Source: a virus
Length of the DNA stretch: 64,000 nt
Direction: 5' to 3' (one strand)
IMG/VR virus record: IMGVR_UViG_3300008117_004657
Location: 1-64,000 of that record
The translations under genes and the position numbers were made by a program. Below, one piece after another: positions 39,860 through 48,300 of this stretch (position 1 is its first letter; each line of letters starts with the position of its first letter). The notes beneath the pieces are model-generated. The model saw nothing but the letters and a program-made list of their open reading frames with translations. It searched no databases and was not told the origin of the DNA.

Positions 39860-40966
39860 TTAAACTGTGCATTGTTCAGCCTCGATTTTAATCGTAGGCT
39901 TTTTATAACTCTTTAGTGCTGTTCTTAGAGCATGATGTACTATCTCATTCGTTTTGAATACCTTACATACCTGCCAATTAGCTGTATGATCACTCCATTT
40001 TTCTAAATAAGTTTCTTTTTCAGATTTCTCATAAGTCGCAGCATTACACTTCATACAAAACTGACTATCGCAACTCATACAGTCTAGTGGTTGATTTTTC
40101 AATGCGTCTTTATACATCTGAGATTTTTCTTCAATCAACTGATCTAAATCTGGAACTTTAAAAATATTACCGAGTTTATGTGAATGAGATTCTTTATACA
40201 TGCATCCGTGACAAGGACTTAAATCCCCATTCAAGTCCACACTCACATAATTTATACCTGCAGCACATAGAGCTCTAGACTGTTGAAACCATCCAAATTT
40301 TTCAGGAGGTAATTTGTTATCATAAATGTGTTTAGCAATTTTTTTCAATCCATCCTTCAAAACTTCTAATCTAGGCATGAATTCTTCTTCATTCAACTGA
40401 CTGTATAAGTCTGGTGTTGGAAAATAATTATTATCCATTTCTATTACATCTAGAAATGCTTCATAAATTAAATGGAAATTATCGGATGTCAAAACAGATT
40501 TCAATGAAACATTTAGCCCAGCTTGTTTAGCTGCAATATAGTTTGCTTTAACTAAGGCTGATGATGGAGTACCAGACTTAGTTACTCTTGCGATATCATT
40601 TACTGGTTTTCCATCATATGAAACTTGTAACTTTAGTCTACCTGGAATTTCATTATGAATTCTAACCAAATCTTTTAAATATCTTTTTAAATATGTTCCA
40701 TTTGTATAGAAGAAAAAAGAAAACCCAGGATCGTGTTTAAACTTCTCAATAACACCTTTACAAAAATCCCAATTAACAAACGGTTCGCCACCCCAAAAAT
40801 AAACATCCTTTTTAGGATCAGAAATTTTAGCCATAAATTCTTCAACATTATCTAATGTCAAAGAAGTATTTTCTTCAAACTCAGTAGATAGACCACACTC
40901 AAAACCTTCGGAACAATATGTGCAAGCTAAATTGCAAATACTTGTTACGTTTATATCTACTACCAT
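39860..40966 (-). CDS. Radical-SAM/SPASM enzyme (368 residues), first gene of the island's right part
   Basis: The cluster motif is C11, C15, C18 (CNLACTYC), then YFWGGEPFVNW and a VSYDG segment. The SPASM domain has RALCAAG, LSPCHGCMY and LDCMSCDSQFCMKC cysteines, the standard pattern for two auxiliary clusters, and a WQVCKV cysteine at the end. Length and motif order match anSME-like and RiPP-maturing enzymes. The start ATG 40964-40966 has a strong AGGAG site, and a sigma70-like promoter candidate lies just upstream at 41001-41029. It is probably the first gene of a transcription unit running to the fibre-tip protein and perhaps beyond. Confidence 0.9.
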   Translation of the reverse strand: MVVDINVTSICNLACTYCSEGFECGLSTEFEENTSLTLDNVEEFMAKISDPKKDVYFWGGEPFVNWDFCKGVIEKFKHDPGFSFFFYTNGTYLKRYLKDLVRIHNEIPGRLKLQVSYDGKPVNDIARVTKSGTPSSALVKANYIAAKQAGLNVSLKSVLTSDNFHLIYEAFLDVIEMDNNYFPTPDLYSQLNEEEFMPRLEVLKDGLKKIAKHIYDNKLPPEKFGWFQQSRALCAAGINYVSVDLNGDLSPCHGCMYKESHSHKLGNIFKVPDLDQLIEEKSQMYKDALKNQPLDCMSCDSQFCMKCNAATYEKSEKETYLEKWSDHTANWQVCKVFKTNEIVHHALRTALKSYKKPTIKIEAEQCTV

Positions 40967-41000
40967 TTTTTCTCCTTTTATTTTAAATCAAAGACGCACT

Positions 41001-41029
41001 AGTATATAGTAGTTGATAAACTCAATCAA
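41001..41029 (-). promoter_or_regulatory. Candidate sigma70-type promoter upstream of the radical-SAM run
   Basis: On the minus strand TTGATT (-35, 4 of 6 matches) at 41024-41029 is followed by a 17-bp spacer and TATACT (-10, 5 of 6) at 41001-41006. It lies partly in the end of the dehydrogenase gene, in one of the few intergenic gaps of the region (55 bp). The predicted start would leave about 30 bp of leader including the AGGAG site. A perfect 6-bp inverted repeat (GTTGAT, seven bases, ATCAAC) at 41012-41030 overlaps it and could be an operator. AT-rich DNA makes chance matches likely. Confidence 0.35.
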
Positions 41030-41759
41030 CATTTCTGTAGTATTCGTTCAGTTCTAAAACTTTTTTAAGTAATTCTACATCATAATTTTTCACCAAACAC
41101 TCGGTATCTTTTGGTAAGCAAGGACCTCCAAATCCTCTTTTTCCGTCAGGTCCAGGAACTTTAAAATGATTGGATCCCATCCAAGGATGTTTAGAAAGTA
41201 TTTCGATAGCTTCCTCATAGTTTACCTCCATCTTTTTAGCTACATCATACATTGAATTCATAAAAATAACTTTTGTTGCATAAAAAGAATTCATTGAGTA
41301 TTTTATAAAAGAAGCAGTATTGATATCCGTTATGAATGTATTACTCATATCTACAGTAGAATACTTTCTATAAATTTCTAATGCTTGTTCAGATTTATTA
41401 CCCGATAAAATCGTTAGAGGAGGATTTACAAAATCTTCCTTTGAAGTGGACCTTGATAAAAATTCTGGATTATATACTACGTCATATTGTTTTAAATATT
41501 GTGGTAACACAGTTGATTTGACTATGACAACTCCTTTATAATTCATTCGTCGTATTTCATCAAGTACAGAAATCAACAAAGAATAATTAGTGTTATCTGT
41601 GGGAGTAGGAACACAAACGAAGATAGCCTCAGGATTTAATAAACAAAGGCCTTTCACCGTTACGTGATTATATTTCGGATCACAAACAAAAACTTTAGTT
41701 TTGGAAAAGCCGTATTCAACGGCTTGTCCAACCATTCCATAACCAATAATTCCAATCAT
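41022..41759 (-). CDS. UDP-glucose/GDP-mannose dehydrogenase-like enzyme, shortened
   Basis: The Rossmann motif GYGMVGQ at residues 6-12 and the CVPTPTD segment are typical for UDP-glucose 6-dehydrogenases. The catalytic cysteine is C214 in FGGPCLPKD, the usual GGxCxPKD motif, and lysine in FIKYSMNSF is the conserved K-x-x-x-N. The protein has 245 residues, ending 31 residues after the catalytic Cys, whereas full enzymes have about 400. The C-terminal UDP-binding domain is therefore missing. Oxidation of a nucleotide sugar to a uronate is the family reaction; activity without that domain would need a partner or a different substrate. It lies between the first long fibre and the radical-SAM genes. 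Confidence 0.8.
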   Translation of the reverse strand: MIGIIGYGMVGQAVEYGFSKTKVFVCDPKYNHVTVKGLCLLNPEAIFVCVPTPTDNTNYSLLISVLDEIRRMNYKGVVIVKSTVLPQYLKQYDVVYNPEFLSRSTSKEDFVNPPLTILSGNKSEQALEIYRKYSTVDMSNTFITDINTASFIKYSMNSFYATKVIFMNSMYDVAKKMEVNYEEAIEILSKHPWMGSNHFKVPGPDGKRGFGGPCLPKDTECLVKNYDVELLKKVLELNEYYRNVD

Positions 41760-41762
41760 AAT

Positions 41763-44700
41763 TTACATGATAGCTACTTCTATCTTTCCTTCTTCTTCAG
41801 TGTTTTTATCTTCTAAACAAATTAATCTTAATGGTAATTTGTTACCATCAGATACTTTAGCTACTCCTGGTACATCAGACATTTCAAGTAAATCACCTTT
41901 TTTACATGTGCCTAAAATTCTAACAGGCAATCTACCTTTGAGTCCAACAACTATACCACCTTCTAATCCATCATTCATTAAGAAAGCAGGTTTTTCCGAA
42001 ACAACTCCTATTATAACATGTAATTTATCTTTTGTCGCGGCTGTAACTTCTTTATTGCCGCCAATCATCATAATCGTTCCATAATCATAAGATTGGTCTG
42101 GTAAATAACATTCGGCTAAGTCCGCAGAATAGTATGCTGATGTTGCGATGCCTCGGAAGAAATCAGCTACAATATCCTTTTCACAGAATATACCACCTTC
42201 AACATATAGAGAAGCACCAGCGGCAGGACTAGTAGAATTATCTTGACCAGTTGTAGCTTGAGTGCTATTTCTAATTCTAACCCTACCATAAAGATCGGAA
42301 GCACCATAATTAGTTAAATTAGCAGAAGTTGCTTGGCCAGCGACGCCAGTAACAATCGTTCCTCCAGAAGTAACATTAGTTGTACTACCAGCAGTTGTAG
42401 CGCTACTAGCAGATGTAGCACTACCAGCACTAGTTGCATATCCAGCATCACCGGTAATATTCATGGGATAAGTTCTAGCGCCACCTGTGTCAGTTCTTGA
42501 AACTCTATTTGTAGGTAATAAACCGGCAGCATCAACTTGAATATATCCAGTTAAATTGGGAGCAGAAATTTCAGACCAACTAAATCCAGTACCCGTCCAA
42601 TTTAAAAAACGATTTAAATTTGCTGGAGGAGCAACAATGAAAGCTGTAGTATCTTGTTCTGATTGATATACAATTCTACTTGCAGCACCGCCAGTAATAT
42701 TATTCGCTCTATCAGAAACAAAACCTAAAGTTGTAAAATCTGCTGGATCTGAAGTTGCATGTGTATATTGCCATCTGTCAATAGTTTCATTATAACGGAA
42801 TATAGCATTTGGAGAAACACCCCTATCAACTTCAATTGTAGCACTTAAAGACGGACTCTGATTTTGGTTTTGATTACCATTAAATACAAAAGTTCCACCT
42901 TGTAGGAGTGCTGTGCCTCCATTAAACTTAATGTTGCCACTTTCCAATTTACCAGTAACATTTATATTACCATTTATGGTTTGAATATCACTACCACCCG
43001 TTCTATAAACAGCATTATTTGCATTACTGAACGCAGCATTGGCATGCCTAAATGCCACATCTAAATGTACGTTTGCTGTATTTGCAAATAAAAATGCCGC
43101 ATTAGCGTGAATAAATGCTGGAACAACATTAGCTAAAGCTTGAGATGCAGATTCTTGTGCAACAGCAGCAGCAGCTGCAGCAGTATTGGCAGCTCCAAAA
43201 GCTCCATTCGCATAAGAACTAGCACTATTTGCACTTCCAAATGCTGAGTTAGCATATCCACCAGAAATTACACCACCACTCAATGCAGCAGCATTAGCCG
43301 CAGCAAAAGCAGAATTAGCATACACGCCTGCACTATTTGCACTTCCAAATGCTGAGTTAGCATATCCACCAGAAATTACACCACCCTGCAAGGCAGCAAG
43401 ATTCGCTGCAGCATAAGCGCCATTAGCATAATTTGATGCACTCGTTATATTAATTGTAAACAGAGCCGAGTTAGCATTAGCAGTATTAGACACTACGTTT
43501 GCCCAATTAAATGCAGCATTAGCATGAGTGTAACCCGAGTTGGCATATCTACCAGATGTTTGTGCGACTGAGTGCGCGGTGTTTACCGCTAAAGGCGTAG
43601 CTATATTAGATGTACTTAAATTTGAAACTTCAGAATCTAAGAAACTTGCATCCAAAATTCCATAAAGTTCACTATAGGTATTACCTTTTGAGATTTTCCA
43701 TTGGTCATCAGTTTCAACCCATCTAATAATCGCATCATCACCAACAGGCCTTTCATTTCTAAAAACTGCATCAGCGTTTGTTGGTGTTCTCTTATTTAAA
43801 ATTATCTCACTTGTCTCATATTCAATGTCACCTAAAGCTGTCCAAGTTCCCTCAACAGTTAAATTACTTGAAATGTAAGCTGTATTGAGTGTAGTTTTTC
43901 CATCAACGATTAAAGATTCATATTGGCTGCCCGGAGCATAAATCCTTAATTGCGATCCACTTTGCATCCATAGATTAGAAGAAACATTTACCCAAGCAGC
44001 ATTAATTGTGGAAACTTCAACATTATTTGTAATAATATTATTAGCGGTAATTCTATGAGTTGAAGTTAAATTATATGATGTTAATATGTTAATTGAAGAT
44101 GTATTGATTGAAGCTACATTTATACTTGAACTATTTGAAACTAGATTTACTACATTACCATTTAATATGGTAGCGGTATTGATCGAAGATACATTGATTG
44201 AAGCTAAATTTGATACTAGAGTTACTACATTACCAACTAATGTGGTTGACGCATTTACTGTAGCAACATTAATTGATGATGAATTCGACACTAGAGTTAC
44301 TACATTACCATTTAATATGGTAGCGGTATTGATCGAAGATACATTCGAACTAAAATTAACAATATTACCAGAAATATTGGCGACCAAATACCTTGTGGAA
44401 ACGGAATTAGAGGTATGCGAATTCGAAGAAAGATAGTAAGAATTGCCTGTTACATTTTCTAAAATACCTATTCTAGCAAAAGCGAGATCATCTAAAACAT
44501 CTATTCTAGCAAACGAAGCATATAAATTTGCAGTGCTTACGTTAGTAGAAAAAGTATCTGTGGAGTATATTGTATTAGATTTTATGGATCCATTATTAGC
44601 ATAAGCTACATTTCCTGTACCACTTAATCTTAGAGTGCCGGTAGATATTGTTAAATTGTTCGCTACAGTTACACTACCATTTGCAATATAATTATTCGAA

Positions 44701-45074
44701 TATACATTACTTACTACTTGTAAATCGACACCAATATATGAATTATTCGAAACAGAAAGAGCTGATCCAGGACCTCTTACCGAAACTGTGCCGCCAGCAA
44801 TAATATTACCAGTTGCGGAACTTTGTACTCCTAAGAAAAGAGTATTTCCTAAAGTTAAACTACTTTGAAATAAAACGTTGTTTGCAACTTGTAGAGGGGT
44901 ACCATCAGCTGTAATATTTAAAATAGAAGTATTCGAAAGTATTAATGTTCCTTGAGTTTTATCGTAGTTATAAAACCCAAGGTCATTCAAATCTGATGCA
45001 GATTTGTTTGTTTGAATTCTCCATTCGTCAATGGTATTCGTTCTAGCAATGATTGGTATTAATGAGGTAGGCAT
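41763..45074 (-). CDS. Long tail fibre with C-terminal ADLAE-type domain (1103 residues)
   Basis: The N-terminus ITRT/IARTNTIDEWRIQTNKSASDLN is a baseplate- or fibre-attachment-like start common in marine T4-like phages. The middle is a beta-rich TSNSSSINVATI repeat region, a collar domain with an NERPVGDDAIIRW motif, then ANSAFG repeats of coiled-coil type. A third part has SGNIKF and a domain with TIEVDRGVSPNAIFRYNE. The C-terminal about 110 residues (ADLAECYLPD, then GVVSEKPAFLMN and GLKGRLPVRILG) form a domain I recall from the ends of cyanophage fibres. It precedes the dehydrogenase gene by 3 bp and follows the small coiled-coil gene. It is a structural component of the tail. Confidence 0.85.
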   Translation of the reverse strand: MPTSLIPIIARTNTIDEWRIQTNKSASDLNDLGFYNYDKTQGTLILSNTSILNITADGTPLQVANNVLFQSSLTLGNTLFLGVQSSATGNIIAGGTVSVRGPGSALSVSNNSYIGVDLQVVSNVYSNNYIANGSVTVANNLTISTGTLRLSGTGNVAYANNGSIKSNTIYSTDTFSTNVSTANLYASFARIDVLDDLAFARIGILENVTGNSYYLSSNSHTSNSVSTRYLVANISGNIVNFSSNVSSINTATILNGNVVTLVSNSSSINVATVNASTTLVGNVVTLVSNLASINVSSINTATILNGNVVNLVSNSSSINVASINTSSINILTSYNLTSTHRITANNIITNNVEVSTINAAWVNVSSNLWMQSGSQLRIYAPGSQYESLIVDGKTTLNTAYISSNLTVEGTWTALGDIEYETSEIILNKRTPTNADAVFRNERPVGDDAIIRWVETDDQWKISKGNTYSELYGILDASFLDSEVSNLSTSNIATPLAVNTAHSVAQTSGRYANSGYTHANAAFNWANVVSNTANANSALFTINITSASNYANGAYAAANLAALQGGVISGGYANSAFGSANSAGVYANSAFAAANAAALSGGVISGGYANSAFGSANSASSYANGAFGAANTAAAAAAVAQESASQALANVVPAFIHANAAFLFANTANVHLDVAFRHANAAFSNANNAVYRTGGSDIQTINGNINVTGKLESGNIKFNGGTALLQGGTFVFNGNQNQNQSPSLSATIEVDRGVSPNAIFRYNETIDRWQYTHATSDPADFTTLGFVSDRANNITGGAASRIVYQSEQDTTAFIVAPPANLNRFLNWTGTGFSWSEISAPNLTGYIQVDAAGLLPTNRVSRTDTGGARTYPMNITGDAGYATSAGSATSASSATTAGSTTNVTSGGTIVTGVAGQATSANLTNYGASDLYGRVRIRNSTQATTGQDNSTSPAAGASLYVEGGIFCEKDIVADFFRGIATSAYYSADLAECYLPDQSYDYGTIMMIGGNKEVTAATKDKLHVIIGVVSEKPAFLMNDGLEGGIVVGLKGRLPVRILGTCKKGDLLEMSDVPGVAKVSDGNKLPLRLICLEDKNTEEEGKIEVAIM

Positions 45075-45083
45075 TTCTGATTA

Positions 45084-45323
45084 TTAATCCTTCTTATGAA
45101 TCAGCGTCTGTAATAGAGATTTTATTTCATTCATATCATTAGACATTTCTTCAATTTTAGTTTTTAAGTTATTTATCTCGTCATCATTTCCGCTTATTTT
45201 TTTACCTAATTTTTTTCTAGCTTCATTCTGTTGCAAAATAGTTTTATTTACGGCCAATAGAGCACCATTTGTTTTATTTTTAACAAATTGGCCGCCTTCG
45301 ACCTTAAGTAAATTATTTTCCAT
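45084..45323 (-). CDS. Small coiled-coil protein after the DUF4815 gene (79 residues)
   Basis: The N-terminal half is a polar segment (LKVEGGQFVKNKTNGALLAVNK). The C-terminal half is a clear coiled coil (NLKTKIEEMSNDMNEIKSL), with hydrophobic residues every 3-4 positions. Start ATG 45321-45323 lies 1 bp after the upstream stop, and it ends 9 bp before the fibre start. Similar tiny proteins lie between baseplate and fibre genes in marine T4-like phages. The role is unknown, perhaps a fibre-assembly helper. Confidence 0.55.
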   Translation of the reverse strand: MENNLLKVEGGQFVKNKTNGALLAVNKTILQQNEARKKLGKKISGNDDEINNLKTKIEEMSNDMNEIKSLLQTLIHKKD

Positions 45324-45324
45324 A

Positions 45325-48300
45325 TTATCCTGCCGGTAAAGCTATAATTCTCAAATCTTTAATTCTAGGTATAACTGATGGGTCTTGAGATGTCATTACA
45401 ATTTTTATTGCGAAAGTTTTAAAAGTATCGTATGTTACACCAGCATCAGAAATATAAGTAACTTGATCTTCAGTCAATGAAGGTCTATATTCATATTCTC
45501 TAAACTCATTTTCATTAATGGATGCAGCTACCGTTGGGTTTAAACATTCAAATTTACCATATGGTCTGTCTTTGAAATTTGTTGTATCAGATCCAGACAA
45601 TATTTTATAGAAAACATGAATTTCGGTTCCAACTGGTTTATTGGCGGCTAAGAAAACTCTCATGTCGCCGGCATCAAAACCATCTGTTAAAACTATAGGT
45701 TTAGTAATATATCTAGCTAAGCAAGGACCGCCAGAACTGTCAAACTCAGAATTTAAAGTAATTGCAGCGTTTGATGTTACGTTTGGTGTATTTCCAGTAT
45801 CAGGATAAGAAATAGTAAAATCATCCGTATAACCTATACCGGAAGAAACAACATTAGCAGATAAAACATTTCCATTTACTCCATCACAACTCATATAAAC
45901 AAGAGCGCCTTCACCAGTAGATGAAGTTATTATAATCGTATTTGAATTAGAATATCCAGCGCCTTTACTAATAATATTGAAATCTTCATTGTCTATTTCA
46001 CCATTATCTATAAAATTTTCCCAACAATTCAACTGTAAGCTTTCCAGAGAAACTAATGGTGTCACAGAATCATCATTTGTTGACATTTCAAGTTTAACGG
46101 TAAAATCGTTTTTATCTAAAATCTGTTTTCTTCTATTACCAATAGCATACTGAGTATCATCTGCCATATTATAAATTGTATATGGAGTTATACTTCTATA
46201 AATTGTTTCTTTTGATCCTCCAGCCACTTTAGAGATAAATGAATATTTCAGAGAAATTGGAGATTCTGACTGTGACGTAATAGACTTTTCCAATAATCTG
46301 AATCTATCGATATATTTGACACTATCTTGTTTTTCACTTTGTAAAGCAAAAGTGGCAGTTGATGTTGAAAATTTACAACGATTAAACTCAAACATCAAAT
46401 CTTCATTTAAATATGGTACGTATTCCATAGCATTTTGAGACTTGTAAAGTGTACCAACATAAGGATTAACAGAAACAATTTGATTATTTAAAGTTGTCTG
46501 TCCTTTTTCTGCTGTCCATACCACATAATCCGGAGAATCTGTGAGAATAACTAGAGCATATAAACCAGGTTTTAAGAAAACAGGAGAATCAAAAGTAAAT
46601 TTAGTTTTACTTGCTTCAACGTCTATACTTGGAGTGCTTGTTGTAGTAATTTCATTAGGAAACTTTTCTACGACAGATTCGGGATACCAATAATCAAAAG
46701 AAGGCGTTCCATTTACGGTAGGTCTAATTTGAACTCTAACTGGAAGTCCTTCATCATCCACGGCACTAAAAAACAAATTAACACTTTCCATATACAAACC
46801 ATGTGGATAAGTTTGTTCATCGACATAAAATGTTTGTGCTAAAGGATCTACTCTCCAGGTGCTGGTTATTCTACTCGAAACTGCTGTACTTTGAAGTATG
46901 GGTGAAGTTACTGTTCCAACAATTTTAGTACTTGTTCCAACATTATAAACAGTATCAACTAAAGATGTTTTTGTAGTAGTTATACCAGAAGAAACAAAAG
47001 TTTTTTCAGCAAAAGAAATAGCATCTCTATCATAACTATTATTAAAGGATTCTGTTAGTCTATATTTTCTCTCTCCACTTCTAAAAGTAGCTACTGGAGG
47101 ATAGAAAATTCCACCAATTTGACCTTTACTGTTTGTAAAGTTAGTTCCTATACTATAAGAGAAAATTTTTCCTTGTTGTGTTGATGGTATAGTTTCTGAA
47201 ACCGTAGCGACTTTAGTTGTAGTATTGTAAGCTATAATAGTATATTTTGAACCTGTTCCAGAAGCCTCATCACTTTTTCTTACTAAAGTTACATTATTTC
47301 CAGCAATATTAACACTTGGTGCATCAGGCGCTAAAGTAATTGTGCTCGAAGTTATTCCTCTTGTCATACCACATCTGTGATCAACAACGGTAGAAATTAC
47401 TTTTGTGGTAGAAGAATCTAATCCAATTATATATTTTCCTGCAAGTGATAAAGGAAAAGTTTCATTAACTATACTTACATTTGAACTGCCAGATTCAGAC
47501 GCAGCACAAACACCCAAATGATAAACACCACTATCTGCCGCAAAATTTGCGAGTTGTGTAGCGATTTCACCATTAGTATTAGCAATTAGAACCATTTCTC
47601 CAGATTTAAATGGATTAGTTCCACTTATAGTTAATTTATTAGGAACAATGGTATAGTTATCAACTAGAACATCATCAAAGAAAGAATAGAATCTAGTTTT
47701 CGGTCTTAGTGAAGATCCAGCAAAAACTATACCTCTAGGTTTTAGATACGGATTAACAGCAATATCCGTAATATAAGATCCTAAATCAACTTTAGATGAT
47801 GTTACATCTATCGATTCAGCACTTAATGTTGTTCCTTTTTTGACAAAAACTTGGTCTGTTGTTGTTTGCAAATTACCAAATGTATTATTTCCTAAATCAA
47901 CAGTCGCATTAGTTTGCGTTTTGACCGTTTCAAACCATGAAGAATCCGGAACTTTAGCAAAAGGACTGTCTTTATCACTCAACCATGTTGGATTTTTATC
48001 TGATATAAAGTCGAAAGCTTCATTTATAAAATTAAATGCATTTTCTAATCCCTGAACCGAATTTAATGTAATCTTTGAAGTTACACTGGTATCATGGTCA
48101 CTTGTAAATTCTGGAAATAATCTTAAATTTCCATTAAAGTTACCATAAAGAGCACTAGCAACAGGAATAGTTTTCGTTGCATATGGTTGCGAAGCAAAAA
48201 CTGATGATGTATAATCCATTATTAAAGACTTTTGAGTGTTGGTACCCATAATTTTGTAACTACCGGCTGATCCACTTTGTGACCAGAGAAGTTTTATAGT

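Noticed and set aside
41012-41030. Hairpin as a transcription terminator
   Set aside because: The 6-bp stem with 7-base loop lacks a following T-run on the minus strand and overlaps the stop codon and the candidate promoter, so it is better treated as a possible operator or chance.
20252-41759. The island as contaminating bacterial DNA
   Set aside because: It is continuous with phage fibre and baseplate genes on both sides, shares their AT-rich composition and tight gene overlaps, and contains a virion-type S74 protein within the radical-SAM run. A chimera cannot be fully excluded without reads.
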